64,000 bases of DNA. It comes from Cercophora sp. LCS_1. Its lineage: Eukaryota; Ascomycota; Sordariomycetes; Sordariales; Lasiosphaeriaceae. A program made the translations under genes and the position numbers. The notes below the pieces were generated by a model. It was given only the letters and a program-made list of their open reading frames with translations. It did no database searches and was not told the DNA's origin. This document shows, piece after piece, positions 8,676-20,159 of the stretch. How positions within the stretch are numbered: position 1 is the first letter of the stretch; each line of letters begins with the position of its first letter. Location of the stretch: the NCBI GenBank assembly GCA_036250225.1, contig JAPZLL010000010.1:1116001-1180000 (forward strand), in the 5' to 3' direction.

Positions 8676-11600
8676 GGCGGCGGCGATAGGGACCGTCGAG
8701 GGCCAGGCCGTGTAAGACTCGTGTGATGTTGGCGCTGAAAATCGAGCTACCAGACGGGTAGCAGACGACCCTTGAGATGCCGAAAAGGGGGATCAACACA
8801 TCGCTCGGCGCAGTGGAGGAAAGACAGCAGCAATTATGACAGCCACAAGACGTGCGGGGCCAGGGACAGCAGGTGTTCGGCAGCTAACAGCAATAGGAAA
8901 ATGGCGTCGCAATGCGGTTCAAGGCCAATGGAGGGACAGTGTAACTTCGCAAAGGTCACCCACAGCCGACAAGAGGGAGACGTGGAGTGCGGTCAAGTGC
9001 AGCGCGGGCGCACAGATCGGTCAATCGGGAGGGTGTTTGCTAGACGAAAAGGTGCGGGCTCGGGAGGGCAACGATGTCGCGATGCAGAGTTCGGCAAATG
9101 GAGGGCGCTGTTGAGGGCCGTGGACGAGATATCAGAGGCCATCGCAGACCCAGAGTGGCGACCTGTCGACGACTGCCATCCCAACAAAGTGGTTATGTCG
9201 GTGCCTATCGCCAGCAGCCGCGACTCAGGCGCATGGCTTGCTCGTCTCGGAAGGCTGCTGCTCGAGGTGGGAGAGCGCATGCCCCGCATTGGCCACTCTG
9301 CGGTTGGAAATGCTGCTGCCTGATTTTGCGGCCAAACCACGCCCCGCCTGATCCCTGTCTCCCTCGTCACGATCCGCATCGGTGCCTGAATCGATGGGGC
9401 TCCGCACGTGACATGCAGTGCGGTTCGAACCGAAACGGTCTCTTGCCACCTGGTAAGCAGGCGCCAAGCTGGGACCCGACTTCCCCCAGGAGAGCTGACG
9501 GCGACAACCAACGGTCCAGGCTCCAACAAAAGGGAAATTGCGCCTCACTGTCCTGGAAAAAGGAGCATCCTCGGCTGATGGCCGTACTATGGTGCGGGAT
9601 TGGTGTCTTACTATCTCTTTTTTCTTTGGGTCCGGAACGTCGAGCCGCCTCCTCAGGCATCACCTCACCCGCAGTAATTGATTCATCGACAAACGCCGGC
9701 AGTGAATGATGGCGGGACGAGGACCGCTACATCGCGAGCAGTGGACGACACGCAGTGCGAAACCCGACGAGTTTTCCCGACGGGAAATCCTCGGCGCAGT
9801 CTCCACCAGGATCAGCATTGACCTGTTCACCACCAGGAGCCGCCACGGGCCCGGGGAGTGCTTTCACGTAGGAGAGCAGCAACGATAGCGTCCAGCACAT
9901 TGTGCAGTTCCATGTTGCTGCAGCCCGCAGGGTGGATACGGATATGGATGAGCAACCAATTTTGCCCCACGCAAGCGCCATTTGCCGTGTGTTGCGAGAA
10001 GTACCCGCCGCTGCTGATGGAGTCGCCCTTATCCCGTCGGCAAGTGCTCCCCGCGGCAAGCAGCCATCACCCGAACCATGAAATACCGCGTGTTTCCCTT
10101 GGAGACGAGGTTACTTCAATCAACGCAGGTTTGAAAAGCGTTTTGGCACACTCCGCCCCGGCTCCCATGACCGTGTTCGAGTCGTTGCGGTGGAGAACCT
10201 GTGGTCCATTTTGCCGTGAGCATCCCGTCTGACATGCTCGGAACTATAAATCGGCCACATCAAGGGAATGCGGGACATACACGACCTCGGACCCAACATG
10301 TCGACTTTGAGTGTGCAAATCCACTTTTTGATGAGCCCAACCCCAGCTGTCGAGAGTGTAGTGTTGGTACGGCCCGCTGCAAAAGGCCCAGAACATGGCC
10401 AAGCGGGACTTGGATGCACGGTACCAGGCAGCCGAATTCCCTGTCTCCCAATTCGACCCGGGAGCGGATACCAGGTCGCCCCGTGTTACCGCCAGACGCC
10501 CCTTCGTTTGCAAGGCCGCCGCTTCATAGATTGGAGGTGGGTTGGGTAACCAGGTGAATGGCAGCTTGGATACTGTCACACGCGTTGACCTGCAAGCCTC
10601 GCATGAGTGAGTTGTTGCTGTTATGAATTGGACGAATCTGCTTATAGTGTTGACGCCTCATTCCTACTAAAGGAGAAGGAGAAAGAAATGCCTCGGGCGC
10701 GAACACGGTGAGGTGATGCAGCCACAAGATTCGTGACGAGAAATCTCAAGGGTCAGGGAGCATTGCAGCGGTCAGACCTGTATCGCAATCGAGGCCAATG
10801 GCCCATCTGTGGCCAGCAAACGCTAGGAAGAGAAGTTAAACTTGCCTGACGGGAAGTTCGTCCGTTCTGGGGCCCGTCCATATGAACGCGAACCTATGTT
10901 CGGAGGAGAGAGACCCAAGGGGTACTCCGTTTCCGCCGAGAGCCCCGAGGCCGAAAAACGGACTCGGGACGGTCGCGCCGGACAGCAGCCATGTACCGAC
11001 ACGCCGGAAGCCTAATTAATGCACGGTTGGGTTCATGTGGACCCCAAAGGGCCGAAACGACATCAACACCAGGGACTGACAAAGCGAGTCAGAGATTTGC
11101 AGGGTGAACATAAACTCTACAATTGTCACTGCTGTTAGTTTTCGCCAGCACCACCGGTTCTACCCGTCGAAACTGGGGACAAGAAATTCAACCCCCTGCC
11201 GGCGATCCGAGGGCGCGGACCTTGCTCCGGGCGCGGGGCTGGAAGTTTGTGTGTGCCGCATCACAGCAAGACTCCGTTCAACACTTGGAGACCATGATCC
11301 GTTCCAAATATTTGATTAGATCCAGGCCTCTTCCAGCCAAATTCGTCCGAAGAAAAAAATACCATTTAAGATGCTCCCTCGTGGAGACATGTGATTCAAG
11401 ACCGTGACGTCATAATCCCTCATGCTCAAACGCGGGCGCTGATTGGAGCGCGCAGGATGTCTTTCACGCCGTGGCCAATCAGATGGCCCAATGGGTCGTA
11501 CCTGCAGCGGCGACTGGATTCTGGACGTCATTGATCCAGCTCGCTCGCAAACAGGCGCTTGTCAGAGGTACTCCTTTATAATGCCGCTCTCTCCATACCG

Positions 11601-11681
11601 TTTCATTGATCTTGCATCAGCAAACAAACACCTTTCAAACCCCCCTCCATCGAAAACAATTCGACCAAACAAACCACCACG
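8676..11681. other. 3-kb intergenic region between divergent genes
   Basis: Only short overlapping frames with no recognisable motifs occur here, and I found no spliced gene or tRNA. The stretch carries the promoters of the HeLo-like gene (left) and the mitochondrial protein gene (right). A TATA-like element lies near 11574 and CT/CA-rich leader sequence precedes 11682. Confidence 0.5.
9421..9432. promoter_or_regulatory. Perfect palindrome CGG-N6-CCG, possible Zn2Cys6 factor site
   Basis: The 12 bases CGGTTCGAACCG form a perfect palindrome with inverted CGG triplets six bases apart, the arrangement bound by some Zn2Cys6 dimers (Ppr1/UaY type). It lies about 750 bp upstream of the HeLo-like gene. 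Function is inferred from spacing only and a chance match is possible. Confidence 0.25.
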
Positions 11682-12944
11682 ATGCTCTCCTCCCGAACTC
11701 TCACCCGGGCAGCTCCCCGCACCTCCCGAGCCTTCCGCTCCCCCCGTCTCAACAATCCCCGCTTCCAGTCCACCACCTCATCCGCCTCCAATGCGCCCCC
11801 AGCCGCCAACCACTTCGCCTCGGGCGTCGCAGGCGGCCTTGCCGGTGCCACACTCCTTTATGGCATCTACACCATGACGCCGTCAGGCCGCATGGCCAGC
11901 AAGATCAACAAAGCCGCCAAGGAAGCCGACAAGAAGTACCAACAGGCCGCTGCCACGCTCAGAGACAAGGCACCCAGCACAGACGAGGCCATCGGCCGCG
12001 TCAAGCAGTTCTGCTACTCGTACGTCGCCTGGGTTCCCGGCGGCCGCGCCTACGTCGATACCGCCTTCGATGATCTCAACTCGATCCGGGAACGCAACAG
12101 CGACGAGGTGGACAAGCTGGTGTCGGATACATATGCCAAGTTCCAGGATATCGCCAAGTCCGGGCTCAGCATGGAGTCGGCGGGAAAGACGTACGAGGCG
12201 CTGGCGGATATGGGGAGGAAGTTAGCTAAGCTGGCGATTAATGCTGGCGATGAGATCCTCGAGAGGCATCCGCAGCTCAAGGAGAAGGTTGGCGGGCCGC
12301 TTGACCAGCTAAAGCAGATGGGCGACCAGTATGGACCGGAGGCAAAGAAGATGGTGGATGAGACATGGGATCAGATAGGGGATGTGCTTTCTGGCGGCTT
12401 CTCGGTTGCGAGCGTCGACAAGATCAGGAAGCTGGTTGAGGAGAAGTCGCAGAAGCTGAAGAAGTTCGGCGAGCAGGCATGGGAGAAGGGGCTGGAGCAG
12501 GCGAAGCCGTATCTTGAGAAGAACCCCAAGGTCAAGGAGCTTATCATGGAGAACCAGGATGCGTTGAAGCAGGGCAATGCGACCGCGCTGTTCAAGGAGG
12601 TTAAGGGAGCCGTTGAGGGTGGAAACCTGGAAAAGCTAGAGGAGTATGTCAAGCAAGCTGTTGACAAGGCAAAGGGCTCGGCTGGCAAGGGCACAGGCTC
12701 TATTGCTAGCAGCACTGGCATCGGTGGCAGCATTGGTGGCCTGGGACAGCTGCTTGGTGTATCTGGGAAGGACGCCGGCGAGAGCGTCCAGAAGAACATC
12801 CAGGCTCTGAGCGATATCATGAACAACCACTCTTCGGAGGCTAAGAAGCTCTTGGAGGAGACGAGGGATGACCTAAAGAAGCTGCTTGAGGACAAGGCGA
12901 GCAAGGCGCAAAAGATTGTCGAGGGTGCCAAGAGCTCGCAATAG
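11682..12944 (+). CDS. Mitochondrial helix-rich membrane protein
   Basis: A single 420-codon exon. The N-terminus is rich in Arg, Ser and Thr and almost free of acidic residues (MLSSRTLTRAAPRTSRAFRS), as in a mitochondrial presequence. One hydrophobic segment follows at about 47-64 (VAGGLAGATLLYGIYT). The rest is charged, Lys/Glu/Ala-rich amphipathic helix, broken by a Gly/Ser segment at 330-365. The layout suggests a single-pass inner-membrane protein with a helical soluble domain. I know proteins of this kind are conserved in filamentous fungi, but I cannot name the function. Confidence 0.8.
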   Translation: MLSSRTLTRAAPRTSRAFRSPRLNNPRFQSTTSSASNAPPAANHFASGVAGGLAGATLLYGIYTMTPSGRMASKINKAAKEADKKYQQAAATLRDKAPSTDEAIGRVKQFCYSYVAWVPGGRAYVDTAFDDLNSIRERNSDEVDKLVSDTYAKFQDIAKSGLSMESAGKTYEALADMGRKLAKLAINAGDEILERHPQLKEKVGGPLDQLKQMGDQYGPEAKKMVDETWDQIGDVLSGGFSVASVDKIRKLVEEKSQKLKKFGEQAWEKGLEQAKPYLEKNPKVKELIMENQDALKQGNATALFKEVKGAVEGGNLEKLEEYVKQAVDKAKGSAGKGTGSIASSTGIGGSIGGLGQLLGVSGKDAGESVQKNIQALSDIMNNHSSEAKKLLEETRDDLKKLLEDKASKAQKIVEGAKSSQ

Positions 12945-13582
12945 TTTTCTTTCTCATGTCTGGTACGCGGATTCATTGGGAAAAGCATGGTTCAGCTTGG
13001 TAGGGCGTTGTACGTTAATCTCGAGAATGGTATAGCATAATGAGATTTTTCCTTCGGCTAATCACTTGTCAGGCCAGCCAGATTCCGATTTTCTCTCTTG
13101 GCTCATCTCTGGTCTCACAACAACGCAATGCTGTTTCCGGCAACCCCCCCGTGCTTTCTGTCACAGAAAATCTCGCAGCCCCTCGAATCTTGTCACATCA
13201 GGTAAACGCAATGGGCAACTCGGTGCCAAAAATGTCTACTAAATCCCGTTGGTGCCACTTCAAGTAGTGGGATCATACGAGGAGTAGAGGCACATTTGAC
13301 CATAGTTATAAAGAATACTGGAATATGGGCCTTTCGGAACTGCTCGGTACAGGCCGACATAGTACTGCGAGCTTCGCTTAGCAAACGAGACAGGCGAGCG
13401 AGATTCAGCATCCGGATTGGACGCATCTAAATTGCGAGCTTTGGGTTCTGGTTATAAATGGCTGTTGCCTGGTTCCCAGGAGCCTAAAATCTTCACGGTC
13501 ACCCTTTTGCTCTGACGGTGCTCCAAAATTTGACCAAAATCGCCACTACTCCGTGACACGCGTCGACATAAAAAGGCCAAAC
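12945..13582. other. Intergenic
   Basis: This holds the 3' end of the mitochondrial protein gene and the promoter of the small secreted protein gene at 13583. I see no other gene. Confidence 0.5.
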
Positions 13583-14106
13583 ATGGGATATCACATTCAG
13601 GCGATATTTATCTGGCTTCTCGTTACTTTTGGTGTCCTTACCGTGGCATCATGTCCTGACGATCAAATCAGTCTCGTTTTCCTCGGCGGTGTCCGGAATG
13701 AGGAGTTCTGTCATCCTCCCGGAGCTTGTAGTAAGTTTGCCTCTTGGAACACAAGTCTCATCCAGTCGATGACTTTCACTGATGCGTTTTAGTCAACATG
13801 TCAGACGACGACAGCGGCTGGTCCCGCAGAGCAGAGCTCATCAGGATGGAGGGCAGGACGTGCGCTGCGTTTTACAAGTCAGTGATCCCCTATCCCTTTT
13901 AATGTTTTGAACACTACCGCCACCGTCTAGCCTCCTGGCGAATGCTGATTCGTACTTCTGTCAGATCGTATGACTGCCCGGAAGCCGCTGGTGCCGACAA
14001 TGTCTTTCTACCGGGCTGCCTGGATGAGACATGGGGCCGTCATTTTCCCAGGAACTGGACGCGAGGAGTGATTAGGTCTTACAAGGTCTGGTATAAGCAA
14101 GCATGA
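13583..14106 (+). CDS. Small secreted six-cysteine protein
   Basis: I assembled three exons by hand: 13583-13730, 13793-13877 and 13965-14106. The introns are 62 bp (GTAAGT...TTTTAG) and 87 bp (GTCAGT...TGTCAG), in phases 1 and 2. The 124-aa product starts with a clear signal peptide (IFIWLLVTFGVLTVASC). The mature part has six Cys, in the contexts SCPD, FCHP, ACIN, TCAA, DCPE and GCLD, and the frame stays open across both joins to TGA. No domain is recognised. Size, secretion signal and even cysteine number are those of apoplastic effectors or antimicrobial proteins, but this is inference. It is convergent with another small secreted protein gene at 14364-14774. Confidence 0.65.
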
Positions 14107-14363
14107 TTGACACGCCGATAGGTAAGAGTGTCCTCAATATTTGTAGGTCAGAAAGAGTATTATTGTGTGTCAGTCCGGCGATGTCCCAGCTCAAATCTCT
14201 GCGGATAGCTCAGGAATTTTCCTCCAGGTTAGGATTTCCGTTCGTAATAGCTGGCAGCCCATTATCAAATAGTCTTCGTTCTCAAGACATCCAGTTCACT
14301 TCAACGACATGTCGCCAATCCCTTTCCTCCCATCTCTCTTTCCACCACTCGTACTCAGTAACC

Positions 14364-14774
14364 CTAACACTTGGGGGCCGACCCTTCATAGTTCAACTTT
14401 TGATACCTCGCAAGGTTTGCTTCCGTCACATTGGAGATGAATAGAATGCCGCCCGGGATGACAGTCAGATTTCCATGTGTGGTTGTCCAGCGATTGTTCT
14501 TGCGTCCAGCAGCTTCGCGGGCGAGCTCCTCTGCAATATCGGCCTCACAGTACTTGCTAATACCGTAGACGATGATCGCCTTGTGTTTGGCGTCAATCGT
14601 CATGGACGTGTCGCGGGCGATGTATGGTTGACAAGCAGGATCGAAGCTTTGCCAGCAGGGGGCTGGTGGGAGGTAGCCCTTTGCAAGTTCGGGATCATAC
14701 AGGGGAGAGCATCGCTTGGTGATGGTGGAGGCTGCTGCAGCCGTAGCAAATGTGAAAGCGGTGAGGAGACGCAT
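14364..14774 (-). CDS. Small secreted protein with a possible Kex2 site
   Basis: Single exon, 136 aa. I chose the ATG at 14774 because it places a signal peptide (LLTAFTFATAAAAS) at the N-terminus; a longer frame would add 22 polar residues. The signal is followed by TITKR, a dibasic Kex2-like site, so the mature chain may begin at CSPLYDPEL. It has five Cys, one of them the last residue, and N-glycosylation sequons NLT and NVT. The C-terminal half looks globular (IIVYGISKYC, IPGGILFISN). I do not recognise a family. Confidence 0.65.
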   Translation of the reverse strand: MRLLTAFTFATAAAASTITKRCSPLYDPELAKGYLPPAPCWQSFDPACQPYIARDTSMTIDAKHKAIIVYGISKYCEADIAEELAREAAGRKNNRWTTTHGNLTVIPGGILFISNVTEANLARYQKLNYEGSAPKC

Positions 14775-15572
14775 TTTGAGTGAGTGAGTCGTGACGGTGA
14801 AACTCGGTGTGAGGTGAGATGTTGGTGAAAAGACTCCCACAAATCAGCAGAGTCTTGGGCCTCATATATCTTGAACAGATATCAGCAAAGAAGTAGCAGT
14901 TACATTTTACGCGTCTATAAAAAGAACAGTTCGTATACACAAATTAGACAGCACAGGAATTCAGCAGCCGTCCAAAAACACCGATTGGTTGCGTCACAAT
15001 GCCGAGGACGTGTTTTTACTCACCTGCCAATCATCGCATTCCTCGGCGCTGCCCTAGTGCAGAATCCCCCAATTTCAATGGCAACGTTCCAACCGAAACA
15101 TCGATAGCTCGTTGCTCTGGCGAGCTCGTATTCAGCAAAGGAGACGGAGGGTGCCAAGTTGGGTAAGAACAGCAACAATACCCACCCTAACCCTTGTGTT
15201 GCGTCGCACCTGCACGACGCCAATCCCTCCCCGATGCGGCGAGCGGGACGCACCGGAGGAACCCGCGTTTCCCCGGCCCAACCTGTCGACCGACCGACGC
15301 TCCCCCGCATTCTTTGATCAGCATCGCCACGCCTGCAGGCATTGCAACCTCAGTCGACACAGAGCATCATGACGACAGATTGAGGTAGGCCTTGTGCCTG
15401 GTCAGTCCGACACCGCAATCCACACGCAACACAACCGACCGCTCCTTCCCGGCCGTTCGCTTGTTTCAATTGGAGTTTGTTCCAATCCCGTTGATCCATC
15501 GGACCCCCGGGCGCATTGATCCATTCAATCCACCCCCAGCTGGAGTCCCAAACGGCAACGGCAACAGCAACA
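14775..15572. other. Intergenic, divergent promoters
   Basis: This lies between the starts of the small secreted protein gene (minus) and the LanC-like gene (plus). It is Pro/Arg-codon-like and GC-rich towards the right. No gene is visible. Confidence 0.5.
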
Positions 15573-16769
15573 ATGGACTCGCCCCGCCACCTCCCCGCCA
15601 TCAGTCCCGAATCGCCCCTCCTCCCTCTCGGCGACACGGAATCCTATCTGCACGCCGCCCTCGAAGACATCATCTCCAACTACCCCCCGCGCAGCCGCTA
15701 TCCCCACGAAGTCCTACAGGGTCTGTCCTCCGGCCCAACCGGCATCGCGTACCTCCTCCTCCAGGTGTCCCATCACCGCCCCGAGCTGGTCATTTCGGGC
15801 CGGCCCGCCGCCGAATGGGCGACGGCCTACATGTCCGGCTCGCGGGGACACAACCTCCGGCTGGGCTCGCACGGGTGCGGCGTCTCGGACGAAAAACTCG
15901 CCTTCGAAGCCGTCCGCGCGGCCGTCACAAAATCACCCCAGCACGTGCGTGAGTTCATCAGCAGCGCAGCGCAGGTCGTGGCGGTCGAGGAGTTTCCCGA
16001 CGAGAACCTGTACGGCCGCGCCGGGACGTTGTATCTGCTCCGGCTGGTGCGCAAGTGGACGGGCGACAACAAGTTGGTGGATGCGCTGGTGGCGGAGATT
16101 TCAAATGCCATTATGAATCGCGGGCCCGAGTGGAAGTGGCATGGCAACAGGTACTTGGGCGCCGCGCATGGGGATGTAGGGATTATCACCCAGCTGGTCT
16201 TGACGAGCCCGGAGTTGGCGGAGCGAGTTGAGCCTTGGCTTGAGAGGGTGATTCAGATGCAGGGAAGGGATGGGAATTGGCCCGGGAGTGAGGGGAGTGG
16301 GCATGGGGGGAAGGGACTGGTGCAGTTTTGTCATGGTGCACCGGGCTTCATTATTTCGTTGTTGAGCCTCAGGGAGCATTTCCCGAATCTGGGGCAGAAG
16401 ATTGACGATGCGGTGAGGCGCGGGAGGGAGTGTGTGTGGAATGAGGGGCTGTTGAAGAAGGAGCCGAATTTGTGTCATGGGATTTTTGGGAATGCGCTGT
16501 GAGTGCAGATACCTCTTACAGTTTGGGGATCGATGCTGATGATGAACAGGGCGTTGCCTCCAGGCCCGAGGCGGAATCATTTTCTTGGTGTTGCGGCGCC
16601 GGATAACGTGTCAAAGATGAAAAAGTCGGATCATACAGGGAGGATCTTTCAGAGGGCAGACTATGGGCGGTCATATTCGACTCTTTCTAGTTATACGCCG
16701 GCTGCGGTTTGGGTGTGGATGGTTTGCGGGTACGAGGAGCCACGAATGCTGGCTTATAACGACATTTAA
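15573..16769 (+). CDS. LanC-like protein
   Basis: Two exons (15573-16498 and 16550-16769) with a 51-bp intron (GTGAGT...AACAG, phase 2) give 381 aa. The ATG at 15573 has the better context (ACAATGG); an in-frame ATG at 15516 would add 19 polar residues. The protein carries the conserved LanC/LANCL zinc-site motifs: GAAHGDVG near 196-203, CHGAPG with Cys253, and LCHG with Cys301 and His302, plus the GPTGIAYLLL repeat motif. Bacterial LanC enzymes cyclise lanthipeptides; the eukaryotic relatives LANCL add glutathione to dehydroamino acids. No precursor or dehydratase gene is nearby, so a LANCL-like housekeeping role is more likely than peptide synthesis. Confidence 0.9.
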
Positions 16770-17807
16770 AGGCTGTGGAGGAGTACTTGGCCATTTCATT
16801 GCATTTGACGGACTGTCATTCAGGGGTATATCAACATTTTTAGACCACGGGGCCTTGGGTAGGTCTCGCGGATTACGACATTCTCAGGATCAATGGCTAT
16901 GGTCTTGAACACGACAAGTTTTTTTTTTTTTTTTCACAGCTCTCGACTTAACAAACATACGCCTTCTGCCGAACACATACACAAAACTTGAACGACAATG
17001 ACACCGAATCATAGAAGAAACATATCAAATCAACCATGCTCGTATGTCTAGCTCAGGCTGAACTCATCTTGTTGGCTTTGCCCAGTATCTTAACACTGCC
17101 ATGTTCAACCCATGGCAAGGCATCAGTGCTTCCCTTCCCCAGCCCAAAATCTCAACAAGAACTGGAGGGTCGAGTTCGAGTTTATTACACGGTAAATACC
17201 ACAAGTTATGCACGGCATGGAAGCGGTCGAATAAACACGGGCTAGAAGCACATGATGCGGATCTTCTTCAACTCAGTGAGACAAAAAGACACCGAACTCG
17301 AAAAGATGAAATCAAACGGAGGAAAACAGGAGATGGAGGTTGCAAGGAAATAGAAAAGGTGCATCTTATTCACCAAACGAAGAGCCCGACAAAAAGGATC
17401 AACCCCCCACCGTCTGAAGAGAACACAACAGGCGCGGCAATGTATCACGCGCGGTGATTGTGTTGGAGAAGTGATTCCAACAGTTTGATGAGCACACGAT
17501 GTTAGCGTGCTGACAACAACTCCATGGTGTTGCAGGGATACACCTTAGCAAACAATGCCAAGCCTTTCTGGCAACTGTTAGTGTCTACCCGTCACTCCCA
17601 CGTTGTGACTAACAAGGTCAGTTCAAGAATGCTAGAGGCCTAATCTACTCTTCTGTTTGCTTTTTTCACAACCCGACTTTTTCTTCGCACTTCGGCATTC
17701 TTCACACTCAGAAACTGCACCAAACTATACCTCCTTCACCGTCATCAACACTGCGTTTTCATAACCCATTTCAGCCGCCTCACCATCAATAACCCACACC
17801 ATCCACC
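16770..17807. other. Intergenic with a T16 run
   Basis: A run of 16 T lies at 16919-16934. The rest has only short frames. The pyrimidine-rich sequence at 17640-17807 is probably the leader of the RNase H gene. Confidence 0.5.
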
Positions 17808-18584
17808 ATGCCTAAACTCCTCATCACCCCGACGAACCCCAAACCCCTCTCAACTATCCCAACCTTTCGCCCATCGGGCACCTTCCTCCCAGCACCCGGT
17901 ATCGTCTCCGGCACAGCCTACGCCTTCTCCCCCGTCTCATCATCCCAACCCACAACCCGCACCGAACAAGTCCAAATCTACGACGGCAAATGGTTCTTCA
18001 CAGTTCGCCTCCCCACCCCGTCGGTACAAGAAGAGCACGCCCTCCTCCTCCACACCGACGGCGGATGCCGTTCCAACGGCACTCCCGACGCCGTCGCATC
18101 ATGGGGTGTTTTTGCGGGGTTCATGGACCGCGGGTGTCCGTATAACCTCTACGGCCGACTGGATCGCAACTTACCGCAGACGAGCAGCCGTGGTGAGATT
18201 GAGGCGTTGAGGAGGGCTGTCAAGCTGGCAAGGGAGATGGTGAGGGAGTATGCGTTTCTTAAGGGGGTTTGGATCGTCAGCGATTCCGAGTATCTGGTCA
18301 AGGGTATGACGGTTTGGATGGGCGGGTGGTTGAGGAAGGGGGGTAGGAAGAGTGATGGGAAGGAGGTTGAGCATTGGGATGTGTTGAGGGAGATTTGGGG
18401 GGACTTGTGGGCGTTGAGTGGGAGCGTTGGGGTGACCCTCTGGTGGGCGAGACGGGAGGTGAATCAGGCAGCGGATGGGTTGGCTGGGATGGGGCTGGGG
18501 CTGCAGGAGGGAGAGGTCAGAGGTGGGGATGATGTTGTTGTGAGGAGGGCGTTTGCTGAGGAGATGGGGATGGAGGAGCGCTAG
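17808..18584 (+). CDS. RNase HI-type protein
   Basis: Single exon, 258 aa, with start context CACCATGCC. An N-terminal Pro-rich extension of about 75 residues precedes an RNase H fold. The four acidic catalytic residues can be followed: Asp84 in HTDGGCRSNG, Glu130 in SSRGEIEAL, Asp159 in IVSDSEYLV and Asp223 in NQAADGLA. The family cleaves the RNA strand of RNA-DNA hybrids. I see no hybrid-binding domain and no clear targeting peptide. The RNase H family includes retroelement domains, but no reverse transcriptase or integrase sequence is adjacent, so this is a stand-alone gene. Confidence 0.85.
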   Translation: MPKLLITPTNPKPLSTIPTFRPSGTFLPAPGIVSGTAYAFSPVSSSQPTTRTEQVQIYDGKWFFTVRLPTPSVQEEHALLLHTDGGCRSNGTPDAVASWGVFAGFMDRGCPYNLYGRLDRNLPQTSSRGEIEALRRAVKLAREMVREYAFLKGVWIVSDSEYLVKGMTVWMGGWLRKGGRKSDGKEVEHWDVLREIWGDLWALSGSVGVTLWWARREVNQAADGLAGMGLGLQEGEVRGGDDVVVRRAFAEEMGMEER

Positions 18585-20159
18585 GAACTGGTCAGGGCGA
18601 GAACTGCGGTTGCTTCGGGTGAGATACTACTTGCTGTGGGTGGTGGTGGTTTTCGACATCATTCAGGGGTGTCGAGTGATGGGTGTGCGGATGGTGTGTT
18701 CGGCAGTTGAGGTCGGTTGAGTTTGTTGATGCCAATGGGAAGGATTCAGTCATCGGGCTGGTATTCCAGTCTCTGAAAAAGCTGGCGGAGAACTGAAAGT
18801 TCCCTCGTGATGCAACATGGTGCTGCATCCAAGGGTATCGCTCCCGTCGCTCACCGAGGACAAGGGTGAGTGAGATGTGCAGGTGTGCTGCATATGCCAG
18901 GGGTGGATAATATATTGGACCGCACACGGCGCCGTTGGAGGGTAAGTGAAATGTGTGAGACAAGCCCTATGGATGAGACAAGTGCCTGCCTGTCGCGAAG
19001 TGAGCGTCGCACTGCACCAGCGGTCACCTGCAACAAACACGGAAATCCCAAGGTACCCCATCCAAAATCCCCTGCGGCGCAATGTTGTCGCTCCGCGCGG
19101 CCTGGTACCTCCCGAAATGATCGACGCTGTCATGGCAAGATGGTGTTGCGACCGGTCATGCCCCACTTCGTGCAGGACGCTTGCACTTGCGCTTGCGCTT
19201 GCCGTGGACTGAGGTTGTCGCGGCGAGAAATACAGTTTGAGACTCTCCACCTGCTGCAGGCGATGTCAGGTGAGAGACATCTTGCAGCTGCCGGCCGGCA
19301 GCGCGATCGAGCCAATGAGTTAGGCTCGTTGCGCACCTCCCTCCCTCATGGTGGCGTTTGGGACCACCCCTTTTCATCGCAACAGCATGTTGTTCCAGCT
19401 TGGAAAAGTGTCGATACGCGACATGACTGGCTCCCGCCGCCAGGTCGCTAGGCCATCTGCGGCAACGGCGCCCTCTGCGGGCCGGTCGCGTCCAAAGCCG
19501 CACCTGCTGACAGCCAACCAACACCCGGCCGCCCCGGCCCAAAATCAGTGCGGAAACGAAGACTGCCAAAGTGCCCGGAGTCGAAGAAGCAGTCGAACGC
19601 AAACCCTGGTGGGGCAATTTCCCCGCTGGCACGACGGGCGGGCGGCGGTACCCCCGCAACGCCATCGCATTGGACGGCGCCGGAGAGGCCTCATCATCAA
19701 GGAGGGCACCGCGGACAGGCCCATGTCGCATCGCACCAGAAGCCCGATTGCCATGCACACGCTGCACACCCATTCGCCCCTGCCGCGTCCTGCTAGCAGC
19801 GCAGCGTCCAATCAGCCATGCTCCCACCGTGCATCCATCGGCCATGTGCTGGGTGCTTGTGAGCGCCAAGTGGACGGTGGCTTTTATAAAGTTGGTGTTG
19901 CTTGCCTGCTATGCTCACCGCGGTCGTGCACACATCGGATCTAGGCCCTCACGAGTCGCTTTTCTGACGGTGTCTCGGTTTAATCCAGGGCGACTTGGTC
20001 GCCATTTCACTCCTTTGCTCCTGCTGTTGTTTTTCTGCTTTCTTGCCTTCCCTCCCTTTTGCGTTGCCCATCGCTGCCCTTTTCTTCGCCACTTCTTCCT
20101 TTCACACCAAAACCGGTATTTTTTCCACTGTTAGCGACCTACACATATTGATCTGCACC
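18585..20159. other. Intergenic, about 1.6 kb
   Basis: GC-rich with overlapping frames on both strands, none with a recognisable motif. The pyrimidine-rich stretch 20000-20150 is probably the leader of the next gene, although a frame that could encode a hydrophobic N-terminal extension (19995-20159) reads into it. Confidence 0.5.

Noticed and set aside
15573..16769. Lanthipeptide biosynthetic cluster
   Set aside because: Only the LanC-like gene is present; neighbours are two unknown secreted proteins and an RNase H, with no dehydratase.
17808..18584. RNase H domain as part of a retrotransposon
   Set aside because: No reverse transcriptase, integrase or LTR nearby, and the frame has its own start and N-terminal extension.
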